A stretch of DNA of 13,124 nucleotides from an uncultured Collinsella sp. (GTDB lineage Bacteria; Actinomycetota; Coriobacteriia; Coriobacteriales; Coriobacteriaceae). The translations under genes and the position numbers were made by a program. The notes beneath the pieces were generated by a model. It was not told the origin of the DNA, searched no databases, and saw nothing but the letters and a program-made list of their open reading frames with translations. Of the stretch, positions 6,719-13,124 are shown piece after piece (position 1 is the first letter of the stretch; each line of letters opens with the position of its first letter). The DNA lies in assembly GCA_900552995.1 (NCBI GenBank), contig USBX01000014.1:1-13124 (forward strand). The letters run 5' to 3'.

Positions 6719-7597
6719 CTACTTGAGAAGTTGGGCCATGGCGTTGACGAATTTTTGGACTTGGAGGGTGGGCTCGAGCGGATAGTGCAAATAGACCGGC
6801 ACCTCGCGGCCGCACAGGAACGGCACGCCTACAAAGGCCGGGTGTACGCCTGACCAAGCTCCGCAGGTGAGCACCGCGTCGCCCTTTTCCTCCGCCTCGT
6901 TAAAAAGTGCAAAGTCAAAGCTGTCCACGTCGATCACGTCCACGCCGCCGTCGGCCAAAAGGTCAATGCGCAGGCTGTCCATGGCGTCGTTGCCGTGGCG
7001 CAGTACGCGCAGACGCATACCCTCCAAGTCGGCGATCGAAATACGGTTCTTGCGTGCCAGCGGGCTCGTGCGCGGCAGGTCGATATAAAACGGCACGTTG
7101 ACAATGCGGAGCTTTTGGCAGGCATCACCCCAGCGCGGGGTCGAAAAACTCGACTGCACCACATCCACCTCGCGCCCCAGACTGCGCATGACGGTCTCGC
7201 GCTCATCGTAAAGGTCCCCCACCGGCACAATCTCAAAACGCAAGCGCGGCTCCATGTCGTGCACCTGCGGCCACAGCGCGAGCGTGTGGCGCCCCGGGCA
7301 CATCATCGATACGCCCAGGCGCACCGCACCGCCATCGCCCGCCGCTCGCCGGGCGCGGCGCAACGCATCCTCGGATTGGCGCATGATCGAGCGCGCGTCG
7401 TCCACCAACAGCGCGCCCGCCGGCGTCACCTTGACGCCCGAGTGCGAGCGCTCGAACAACGTGATGCCAAACTCGGCCTCGAACCCCGACACCTGTTTGA
7501 CGAGCGCCGGGGTCGACACGCGCAGCTTTGCCGCGGCACGCGAGAAACTTCCCAGCTCCGCGGCGGCCGTTATGGCCTCGAGTCGTCGATCGTACAT
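6719..7597 (-). CDS. LysR-type transcriptional regulator
   Basis: A 292-residue protein of normal LysR length. The N-terminal winged helix-turn-helix covers residues 1-60 (LEAITAAAELGSFSRAAAKL, then STPALVKQVSGFEAEFGITLFER), with VTPAG of the wing near 57-61. A linker helix follows, and a periplasmic-binding-protein-like effector domain runs from about residue 90. ATG 7597 has GGGAG six bases upstream. It is divergent from the SDR-MFS-oxidoreductase genes across a 232-base gap that carries a perfect LysR box, so it most likely activates that operon in response to its substrate or a product (inference from family behaviour). The cognate ligand cannot be read from sequence. It is convergent with the toxin gene with 74 bases between stops. 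Confidence 0.92.
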   Translation of the reverse strand: MYDRRLEAITAAAELGSFSRAAAKLRVSTPALVKQVSGFEAEFGITLFERSHSGVKVTPAGALLVDDARSIMRQSEDALRRARRAAGDGGAVRLGVSMMCPGRHTLALWPQVHDMEPRLRFEIVPVGDLYDERETVMRSLGREVDVVQSSFSTPRWGDACQKLRIVNVPFYIDLPRTSPLARKNRISIADLEGMRLRVLRHGNDAMDSLRIDLLADGGVDVIDVDSFDFALFNEAEEKGDAVLTCGAWSGVHPAFVGVPFLCGREVPVYLHYPLEPTLQVQKFVNAMAQLLK

Positions 7598-7617
7598 GTC
7601 AATCTCCCGTTTTCGCG

Positions 7618-7641
7618 CCTGCGGCCATGCGCGGCCGCAGG
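7618..7641. other. GC-rich hairpin in the lysR leader
   Basis: CCTGCGGCC at 7618-7626 and GGCCGCAGG at 7633-7641 form a perfect 9-bp stem with a six-base loop. On the minus strand it ends about 13 bases before the GGGAG ribosome site of lysR, so it would be part of the mRNA leader if transcription starts upstream. There is no U-tract on the lysR side, so it is not a terminator for that gene. Function is unknown. Confidence 0.5.
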
Positions 7642-7664
7642 GGGTCGTTTTGGCAGGTCACGCG

Positions 7665-7686
7665 CTCAATTGAGAACAAACCTCAA
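7665..7686. promoter_or_regulatory. LysR-type binding box between divergent genes
   Basis: TTGAGAACAAACCTCAA at 7670-7686 is a perfect dyad (TTGAG-N7-CTCAA) containing the T-N11-A pattern of LysR regulators. A further CTCAA at 7665-7669 makes a second perfect palindrome, CTCAATTGAG, at 7665-7674, so three alternating half-sites are available. It lies 68 bases from lysR and about 145 from the SDR start, a normal place for an autoregulatory recognition site. Confidence 0.6.
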
Positions 7687-7732
7687 TGCACAGTGTAAAC
7701 CTACGGTTAACGCCATTCTAACAAATATGCAA

Positions 7733-7761
7733 TTCACCTGCGCAAATCCAAAGCATACGAT
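7733..7761 (+). promoter_or_regulatory. Candidate promoter of the SDR-MFS-oxidoreductase operon
   Basis: TTCACC at 7733-7738 and TACGAT at 7756-7761 are 17 bases apart, each matching four of six consensus bases. A weak promoter downstream of the LysR box fits an activator-dependent operon. Low certainty. Confidence 0.35.
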
Positions 7762-7829
7762 AACCAGCGAAAACCACGTGGGTCAATTAATGGGAGCGGC
7801 CCACAGGAGGCACAAGAAGGGAAGTTCCT

Positions 7830-8711
7830 ATGAGCAATTGGCTTAAGCTCGAGGGCGATGTCTGCGCCGTGACCGGCGCACTCGGCGGTATGGCCGTCGA
7901 GATTTGCCGCGAGTTCGCCCGCAACGGCGCCAATGTCGTCCTGCTCGACCTGGACGAGGAGAAGGTCAAGGCCGCAGCCGCCGACCTCGCCGCCGAGTTT
8001 GGTATCCACGCCGAGGGCTACAAGATGAACGCCACCGACGAGGCCGAGGTTCAGGCCGCCGTCGACGCCACCATTGCCGAGTTCGGCCGCGTCGACGTTC
8101 TCGTCAACACCGCCGGCATCCTGCGCTTCGCCGCCATGGAGGACCTGCCGCTGAGCGACTGGAACGAGGTCCTCAACGTCAACCTCACCGGCTATTTCAT
8201 CACCTCGCAGCGCTTTGGTCGCGAGATGATCAAGGCCGGCCAGGGTCGCCTGGTGCACATCTCGACCGTTGCCAGCCACTCCCCCGAGACGTTCTCGGGC
8301 GTGTACAGCTCCACCAAGGCGGGCGTCAACATGATGTCCAAGATGCTGGCTGCCGAGTGGGGCCCCTACGGTGTGCGCTCCAACTGCGTCGAGCCCTGCT
8401 TCGTTAAGACCCCGATGTCGGCCAACTTCTACGCCGACCCCGAGGTCGAAAAGAGCCGCAGCCGTCTCATCGCCACGCGCCGCATCGGCGAGGTCAGCGA
8501 TATCGCCAACGCCGTCATGTTCCTGGCATCCAAGCGCTCGGACTTTACCACCGGCGACGCCATCAAGGTCGACGGCGGCTTCTCCAACATGATGGGCGAC
8601 CTCACCGCCAAGCCCGGCGGCCGCCGCGCCTTTGCCGACAACTACCTCAAGAACAAGGGCGTCGAGCTTTGGTCCGACGAGTCCGGCGTCGCAAAGCCGA
8701 CTGACCAGTAA
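7830..8711 (+). CDS. Short-chain dehydrogenase/reductase (SDR family oxidoreductase)
   Basis: A 293-residue classical-type SDR, slightly longer than the usual 250, with an extra C-terminal tail of about 35 residues (GGRRAFADNYLKNKGVELWS onward). The Rossmann cofactor motif is TGALGGMA at 15-22, with Ala in place of the last Gly of TGxxxGxG. Asp40 after the second strand favours NAD(H). NTAG at 93-96 replaces NNAG, and NVNLTG is at 116-121. The catalytic group is S145 or T146, Y159 and K163 in ISTVAS...YSSTK. The late VDGG at 267-270 is typical of the family. AAGGGAAG precedes ATG 7830. It probably oxidises or reduces a hydroxyl group on the compound imported by the next gene. The substrate is unknown. 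First gene of the rightward operon. Confidence 0.92.
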   Translation: MSNWLKLEGDVCAVTGALGGMAVEICREFARNGANVVLLDLDEEKVKAAAADLAAEFGIHAEGYKMNATDEAEVQAAVDATIAEFGRVDVLVNTAGILRFAAMEDLPLSDWNEVLNVNLTGYFITSQRFGREMIKAGQGRLVHISTVASHSPETFSGVYSSTKAGVNMMSKMLAAEWGPYGVRSNCVEPCFVKTPMSANFYADPEVEKSRSRLIATRRIGEVSDIANAVMFLASKRSDFTTGDAIKVDGGFSNMMGDLTAKPGGRRAFADNYLKNKGVELWSDESGVAKPTDQ

Positions 8712-8723
8712 ACCAGCCTGACA

Positions 8724-8754
8724 GGGAGGCTCCGCGGGCGTGCCCGCCCCTCCC
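8724..8754 (+). other. Intercistronic hairpin between SDR and MFS genes
   Basis: GGGAGG pairs with CCTCCC, enclosing GCGGGC-GT-GCCCGC. No U-tract follows, so it is probably not a strong terminator. It may stabilise or process the mRNA between the two genes (inference). Confidence 0.45.
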
Positions 8755-8777
8755 CCGCATCGATTAGAAAGAGTCCA

Positions 8778-10034
8778 ATGGCTTCCACCAACTCCAACAA
8801 GGGTCGCGCCGTCGTGCTTTCCGCCGCGTGCGTCACCATGTTCTTCATCAGCTCCATCGCGCTGTATTCCGTCGTGAGCAAGAACCTGCTCGCCGTCTAC
8901 CCCGAGTGGTCCAGCGCCCTTACCTGGGCGTTCCCGGTCTTTCAGACCATCATGGCCGTGACGGGCATCTTCGCCGGCCGCATCTCCGACAAGATCGGTC
9001 CGCGCAACGTCGTGATCGCCGCCGCCGTGTGCTACGGCCTGGGCTGGTTCATGTCCGGCACCGTCACCGAGCCGTGGCAGTTCTACCTGTGGTTCTCGCT
9101 CGTCGCCGCCATCGGCAACGGCCTGGGCTACAACCCGGCGCTCACCACCGGCCAAAAGTGGTTCATCGACAAGAAGGGCCTCGCCTCCGGCATCACCCTG
9201 GCCGCTTCGACCGCCGGCCCCGCCGTGCTGTCCCCGGTGCTCGCCTCGCTGCTCATCCCGAGTCTGGGCATCTTTGGCGCCCTTAAGGCGCTCGGCGTCA
9301 TCTTCTTTGTGACGATCGCCGCCTCCGCCCTGTTCCTGAAGGCCCCCGAGGCCGGCTGGCTGCCCGAGGGCTTCGAGGCCCCCAAGGGCGGCGCACATGC
9401 CGGCACCTTTGGTGACCTCACCCCGGGCGAGATGGTCAAGACCCCGCGCTTCTGGGTCCTCATCGTCACCTTCGCCTTTGCCGCCACCGCGGGCACCCTG
9501 CTCGTCGGCAAGGTTGCCTCCATCGCCGCCGTCCAGCTCTTCGCCGACCCCACGAGCGCCGCGGCCGTCGCCCTCGGCGGTGTGGTGGTCTCCGTCAACA
9601 CCTGCGCCAACCTGGTCGGCCGTCTGTCCTTTGGCCAGATCATCGACAAGCTCGGCGCCTACAAGTCGCTGCTCATCAGCCTTGTCGTCACCATCGTCGC
9701 GCTTGTCATCATGTCGATGAGCTTTACGCAGAGCATGTTCTTTGTGGCACTCGCCCTGCTCGGCTTTAGCTTTGGCGCCCTGCTCGTCATCTACCCGCCG
9801 CTCACCGGTGGCGCCTTTGGTACCAGCAACATCGGCGTCAACTACGGCATCATGTTCCTGGGCTACGCCGCTTCTACCTGGATCAGCCAGCCCATCACCG
9901 CCGTGCTGTATCACGCCGAGGCCGGCAGCGCCGCCTACCAGCAGTCCTTCTACGGTGCCATCGTGATCGCCGCCATCGCCGTCGTGCTCACCGTCTACAT
10001 GATGGTCTCCGACAGCAAGAAGAAGTCCGCCTAG
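8778..10034 (+). CDS. MFS transporter, oxalate/formate antiporter (OFA)-like family
   Basis: A 418-residue membrane protein with about twelve hydrophobic helices and a hydrophilic central loop near residues 190-215 (EAGWLPEGFEAPKGG). The major-facilitator motif A, GRISDKIGPR, is at 67-76 between helices 2 and 3, and a related half-motif, GRLSFGQIIDKLGAYKS, lies in the second half. The GNGLGYNPALTTGQKWF segment in helices 4-5 and the late GGAFGTSNIGVNYGIMFLGYA stretch resemble OFA-family carriers of small carboxylates such as oxalate, formate or lactate. AGAAAGAG stands just before ATG 8778. Placed between two dehydrogenases, it probably imports their substrate; direction and substrate are inferred, not seen. 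Confidence 0.88.
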   Translation: MASTNSNKGRAVVLSAACVTMFFISSIALYSVVSKNLLAVYPEWSSALTWAFPVFQTIMAVTGIFAGRISDKIGPRNVVIAAAVCYGLGWFMSGTVTEPWQFYLWFSLVAAIGNGLGYNPALTTGQKWFIDKKGLASGITLAASTAGPAVLSPVLASLLIPSLGIFGALKALGVIFFVTIAASALFLKAPEAGWLPEGFEAPKGGAHAGTFGDLTPGEMVKTPRFWVLIVTFAFAATAGTLLVGKVASIAAVQLFADPTSAAAVALGGVVVSVNTCANLVGRLSFGQIIDKLGAYKSLLISLVVTIVALVIMSMSFTQSMFFVALALLGFSFGALLVIYPPLTGGAFGTSNIGVNYGIMFLGYAASTWISQPITAVLYHAEAGSAAYQQSFYGAIVIAAIAVVLTVYMMVSDSKKKSA

Positions 10035-10042
10035 TTTTACCG

Positions 10043-10073
10043 ATGCGACAAAGGGACAGTCCCTTTGTCGCAT
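10043..10073. repeat. 31-base perfect palindromic hairpin
   Basis: Arms ATGCGACAAAGGGAC and GTCCCTTTGTCGCAT are exact complements around one A. It lies between the MFS stop and the oxidoreductase ribosome site with no U-tract, so it is not a normal terminator. Its GGGACAGTCCC core resembles interspersed REP-type palindromes that I associate with several bacterial genomes (recollection, not checked). It may be a repeat copy or an mRNA processing element. Confidence 0.6.
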
Positions 10074-10103
10074 TCCACCGGTCACCAGTATTAAGGAGTC
10101 GAA

Positions 10104-11144
10104 ATGTCTGAGCTCAACCCCGTCCGCATTGCCGTTATCGGCGCCGGCGCCATGGGCCGCAACCACATCCGCTTTGTCACCGAGGAGCCCGAGGCCGAGC
10201 TCGTCGCCATCGCCGACGCCTTTGAGGGCGCCCGCGCCACGGCCGAGGCCGCCGGCGTGCCGTTTTACACCGATCCCGCCCAGATGATGGACGAGGTCAA
10301 GCCCGAGGCCGTCATCATCGCCACCCCCAACGACCTGCACCTGGGCGTTGCCCGCGAGGCCATCAAGCGCAACATCGTGCCGCTGGTCGAAAAGCCGATC
10401 TCCAACGACCTCGAGGATGCCCAGGCTTTCGCCGCCGAGGCCGAGACCGCCGGCGTGCCCGTGCTCGTGGGTCAGCACCGTCGCCACAACCCCTTCGTCA
10501 ACAAGGCCAAGGAGATCATCGAGTCCGGCGAGCTGGGCAAGCTCACCGTGTCGAGCTTCCACTACATGATCTATAAGAATGACGAGTACTTCGATGTCGA
10601 GTGGCGCCGCAAGAAGGGCGCCGGCCCGATCCTGGTCAACCTGGTTCACGACGTCGATCTACTCCGCTATCTGCTGGGCGAGCCCGTTGCCGTCCAGGGT
10701 ATGCAGTCCAGCGCCGCCCGCGGTTTTGAGACCGAGGACTCCGCCGTGGTCAACGTCCGTTTTGCCGATGGCGCGCTTGCGAGCATGACCATCTCCGACG
10801 CCACCGCCAGCCCCTGGAACTGGGAGGCCACCGCTCGCGAGGATCCGCAGTACCGCCCCTTCGACGCCGACGCCTACTTTATCGGCGGAACCTTGGGTGC
10901 CCTTTCGCTGCCCCGCCTGCATCAGTTCTCCTACGACGGCGCCTCCAACTGGCACAAGCCGCTGCAGATGGAGATTCCGGCCGTCGACCCGGCGCTGCCG
11001 CACAAGATGCAGCTCAAGCACTTTGTGAAGGTCGTCCGCCGCGAAGTTGAGCCCGTCGTAACCCCCGCCGATAACGTCAAGACGCTCACGCTTCTCAACG
11101 CCATCAAGGAGGCCGCCGAGACCGGCCAGCTCGTCGAGCTGTAA
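10104..11144 (+). CDS. Gfo/Idh/MocA family oxidoreductase
   Basis: A 346-residue NAD(P)-dependent oxidoreductase of typical family length. The N-terminal Rossmann fold starts RIAVIGAGAMGRNH, with GAGAMG at 13-18. The family EKP signature is at 96-98 (PLVEKPIS), where Lys97 is catalytic. HRRHNP at 125-130 and VNLVHDVDLLRYLLGE at 178-193 carry the conserved His182 and Asp185 of the C-terminal substrate domain. Members oxidise or reduce sugars, inositols, quinate-like cyclitols and related compounds, so sequence does not fix the substrate. AAGGAG at 10093-10098 precedes ATG 10104. It lies 69 bases after the MFS gene and is likely the last gene of the operon, acting with the SDR on one imported compound (inference). 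Confidence 0.92.
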   Translation: MSELNPVRIAVIGAGAMGRNHIRFVTEEPEAELVAIADAFEGARATAEAAGVPFYTDPAQMMDEVKPEAVIIATPNDLHLGVAREAIKRNIVPLVEKPISNDLEDAQAFAAEAETAGVPVLVGQHRRHNPFVNKAKEIIESGELGKLTVSSFHYMIYKNDEYFDVEWRRKKGAGPILVNLVHDVDLLRYLLGEPVAVQGMQSSAARGFETEDSAVVNVRFADGALASMTISDATASPWNWEATAREDPQYRPFDADAYFIGGTLGALSLPRLHQFSYDGASNWHKPLQMEIPAVDPALPHKMQLKHFVKVVRREVEPVVTPADNVKTLTLLNAIKEAAETGQLVEL

Positions 11145-11217
11145 TGCCTTAAGAGCGGCCGCGGCAGAAACCCCATGCCGAGTCCCTCGGTCCGCCACAA
11201 ATAAGCCCCTCTTCTTT

Positions 11218-11288
11218 GCCCCGCGAGCACTGTCTCTTATACACATCTGACGCTGCCGACGATAAGGCTCGTGCCCGCGGGGCATTTT
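11218..11288 (+). terminator. Terminator of the oxidoreductase operon, interrupted by adapter
   Basis: GCCCCGCGAGCAC at 11218-11230 is complementary, with one mismatch, to GTGCCCGCGGGGC at 11271-11283, and ATTTT follows. About 40 bases of adapter and index occupy the loop. The two arms probably belong to one genomic terminator whose true loop has been replaced in the assembly. GTG at 11271-11273 could be genomic or adapter. Confidence 0.55.
11230..11273. other. Illumina Nextera adapter and i5 index embedded in the contig (artefact)
   Basis: Positions 11230-11248 are the Tn5 mosaic end CTGTCTCTTATACACATCT, followed by GACGCTGCCGACGA to 11262, the reverse complement of the Nextera read 1 adapter. 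The next eight bases, TAAGGCTC (11263-11270), are the reverse complement of GAGCCTTA, which I recall as Nextera XT v2 index S521. GTG then matches the first bases of the following P5-side sequence. This is library DNA, not genome. Reading frames crossing it are spurious. Confidence 0.97.
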
Positions 11289-11309
11289 GCTACTTCGCTA
11301 ACGATTTTT

Positions 11310-11338
11310 CTGAGGCGGGGGGCCTTTTTGCGCCTCAG
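11310..11338. other. Hairpin of unclear role
   Basis: CTGAGGCG at 11310-11317 and CGCCTCAG at 11331-11338 form a perfect 8-bp stem with a 13-base loop. A T-run precedes it on the plus strand and there is no U-tract after it on either strand, so a terminator role is doubtful. Confidence 0.4.
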
Positions 11339-11351
11339 CTTGGTTCGTTCG

Positions 11352-11509
11352 CCACGAAATGTGCCTATCTACTACGTTTAACCGATCACCCTCAACCATA
11401 CCGAATTTCTCGAAATAAAAACCGCAGGTAAACGGCTTGTCGATTTTCGGAAAACCGGGGGATGGTCGACCCACACGGTTCAAACGTAGTAGATAGGCCG
11501 CTTTCGTGG
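11352..11509. repeat. 158-bp inverted-repeat element upstream of tex
   Basis: Terminal arms of 28 bases (11352-11379 and 11482-11509) match at 25 positions in inverted orientation, sharing CCACGAAA at the tips and CCTATCTACTACGTTT inside. Weaker complementarity continues inward (AACCG and ACCAT blocks, then AAA/TTT-rich parts), so most of the element could fold into one long imperfect hairpin. It holds no credible reading frame. It may be a MITE-like non-autonomous element or a long intergenic palindrome; I saw no clear target-site duplication. With the neighbouring terminator and adapter it accounts for the geneless stretch 11145-11601. Confidence 0.65.
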
Positions 11510-11601
11510 TTCCGCGCCAAAACAGTCTTTTTTGAGCGAAGTGGCAGGTGGTATCCTTGGTAGCTCTGTGCTGCAAACGCACCTTAAACGCAAGGAGTTT
11601 C

Positions 11602-13098
11602 ATGGATCTTATCGCCCAGCTCGCGCGCGAGCTCAACCTTAAGGCCGCCAACGTCGAGGCGGCCGTCAAGCTCATCGACGAGGGAAACACCATTCCCTTT
11701 ATCTCGCGCTACCGCAAGGAAGCCACGGGCGGCATGGACGACGTCGCCCTGCGCGCACTCGACGAGCGCCTGTCCTACCTGCGCAATCTTGAGCAGCGTA
11801 AAGAGGACGTCATCCTGCTCATCGATGCCCAGGGCAAACTCACGCCCGAACTCGAGCAACAGATTCGCGAGGCCACACAGCTCCAGCGTGTCGAGGACCT
11901 CTACAAGCCTTACCGCAAAAAGCGCATGACCCGTGCGCAGAAGGCCCGCGAGGCCGGCCTGGAGCCGCTCGCCAATATGATCATCATGCAGGCATCGGCC
12001 AAGGGCAGCGCACTCGACGCCGCTGCGGCATACGTCAACGAACGGGCCGGCTTCGACACGCCCGAGAAGGCGCTCGCCGGCGCCGCCGACATCGTGGCCG
12101 AGACGGTGGCCGAGGACCCCGAGAACGTCGCCGACCTGCGTGCCTTTACGCAAAACACCGCAGACATCGTCGTCGAGGCCACCGACCCCACCGAGAAGAC
12201 CCCCTACGAGCCGTACTACAGCTATGACGAGCCCCTGCGCCGCATCCCCAACCACCGCGTGCTGGCTATCGACCGCGGCGAGCGCGAGGGCAAGCTCCGC
12301 GTGCACGTGAACATCGACGGCGCCGCCGCCACGGCACGCCTCGGCAGCCGTTGGCCCCGACGCCAGGGCGTCTTCGCGCCTGTCTTCGATGCCGCCATCG
12401 CCGACGGCTACAAGCGCCTCATGGCCCCCTCACTGGAGCGCGAGGCCCGCGCCAAGCTCACCGTTCGCGCCCAGACCGAGGCCATCAACGTCTTTGCCAA
12501 GAATCTCGAGGGCCTGCTCTCGGCACGCCCCGTCCGCGGCGCCCGCGTGCTCGCGCTCGATCCGGGCTACCGCACCGGCTGCAAGGTCGCCGTCATGGAC
12601 GAGACCGGCAAACTGCTCGACCACGGCGTGGTCTACCCCACCAAGCCGCGCCACGACGTCGCCGGCACCAAGCGCGAGCTCGCCCGCCTCGTCAAGAAGG
12701 ACGGCGTCAACACCATCGTCATCGGCAACGGCACCGCCAGCCGCGAGACCGAGGAAGTCGTCTCGGAGTTCATTGCCGAGCAGGCGCCCAGCCTTCGCTA
12801 CACCATCGTCAACGAAGCCGGCGCGTCGGTGTACTCCGCCTCCGAGCTCGCCAGCCAGGAATATCCCGACCTGGACGTCACCGTGCGCGGCGCCATGAGC
12901 CTGGGCCGCCGCCTGCAAGACCCCCTGGCAGAGCTCGTCAAGATTCCGCCCCAGTCCATCGGCGTTGGTCAGTACCAGCACGACCTTGACCAGGCCGAGC
13001 TCTCGCGCACCCTGGGCCACGTGGTGGAGGACGTCGTTAACCGCGTGGGCGTGGACGTGAACACCGCGAGCGCGAGCCTGCTGGGATATGTATCTGGC
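11602..13098 (+). CDS. tex: Tex-family transcription accessory / RNA-binding protein, 3'-truncated by contig end
   Basis: The first 499 codons of Tex, usually about 700-780 residues, with no stop before the contig end. The N-terminal helical domain begins MDLIAQLARELNLKAANVEAAV, and the family hallmark EGNTIPFISRYRKEATGGMDD spans about 28-48. VEDLYKPYRKKRMTRAQKAREAGLEPL follows near residues 99-125. The YqgF/RNase H-like domain starts at about 316 with VLALDPGYRTGCKVAVMD and includes IGNGTASRETEE and NEAGASVYSASE. The start of the helix-hairpin-helix region (GVDVNTASASLLGYVSG) is present. The rest of that region and the S1 RNA-binding domain are missing. AAGGAG at 11592-11597 precedes ATG 11602. 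Tex is a conserved nucleic-acid-binding housekeeping protein that affects transcription. The truncation is an assembly edge, not a mutation. Confidence 0.95.
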
Positions 13099-13124
13099 CT
13101 GTCTCTTATACACATCTCCGAGCC
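13099..13124. other. Nextera adapter at the contig end (artefact)
   Basis: CTGTCTCTTATACACATCT followed by CCGAGCC is the start of the reverse-complemented Nextera read 2 adapter. Genomic sequence ends at 13098. Confidence 0.97.

Noticed and set aside
7734..10649. A 971-codon open frame on the minus strand opposite the SDR, MFS and oxidoreductase genes
   Set aside because: It is a mirror of high-GC third-codon bias in three well-supported plus-strand genes. Its protein is low-complexity and rich in Gly, His, Asp and Val, with no recognisable fold.
11216..11431. A 71-codon frame running through the internal adapter
   Set aside because: Its start includes the translated adapter peptide LYTSDAADD, so it is an artefact.
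12430..13113. A minus-strand frame starting in the end adapter
   Set aside because: It begins with MYKRQ, a translation of adapter, and lies antisense to tex.
1..13124. tRNA, rRNA or riboswitch genes
   Set aside because: No cloverleaf with a T-loop signature, rRNA core or known aptamer pattern was recognised by eye in the intergenic regions.

Overview
The window reads as one draft-assembly contig from a high-GC, Gram-positive-type bacterium. GC- and GAC/GCC-rich codons, clear purine-rich Shine-Dalgarno sites, short intergenic gaps and structured 3' ends suggest an Actinomycetota gut commensal of class Coriobacteriia, most like Collinsella. This is inference from style and protein flavour; no marker gene such as rRNA is present. 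The contig starts inside a repeat and ends inside a sequencing adapter, so both edges are probably assembly breaks.

Layout. (1) 1-4690: a MarR regulator followed by two ABC exporter half-transporter genes. A roughly 180-bp structured direct repeat ending in a terminator lies on each side of this cassette. The MarR promoter and the leader of the first ABC gene share a 15-bp near-palindrome, a good candidate operator. The two half-transporters carry the complementary active-site losses of heterodimeric exporters of the TM287/288 or BmrCD type. The second half-transporter is broken by a one-base deletion between its membrane and ATPase domains. (2) 4752-5843, minus strand: a membrane-bound GGDEF diguanylate cyclase with a PilJ-like sensor. 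(3) 6008-6644: a compact Phd/YefM-ParE type II toxin-antitoxin pair with a consensus-like promoter. (4) 6719-11144: a divergent catabolic-looking locus. A LysR regulator reads leftward; a short-chain dehydrogenase, an OFA-family MFS transporter and a Gfo/Idh/MocA oxidoreductase read rightward. A perfect TTGAG-N7-CTCAA LysR box sits between the two directions. The substrate cannot be told from sequence, but the set fits uptake of a small hydroxylated organic acid or polyol followed by two NAD(P)-linked redox steps. (5) 11145-11601: about 457 bases without a gene, holding a terminator interrupted by adapter, a hairpin and a 158-bp inverted-repeat element. (6) 11602-13098: the first 499 codons of tex, cut off by the contig end.

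The most consequential observation is technical. Illumina Nextera adapter with an i5 index lies inside the contig at 11230-11273, and adapter also forms the last 26 bases. The physical link between the oxidoreductase side and the tex side is therefore unproven, although complementary arms of one terminator flank the adapter and suggest true adjacency. I found no clear new defence or mobile system. The parts that look least described are the structured repeat-terminator units, the inverted-repeat element upstream of tex, and the LysR-SDR-MFS-Gfo/Idh locus.
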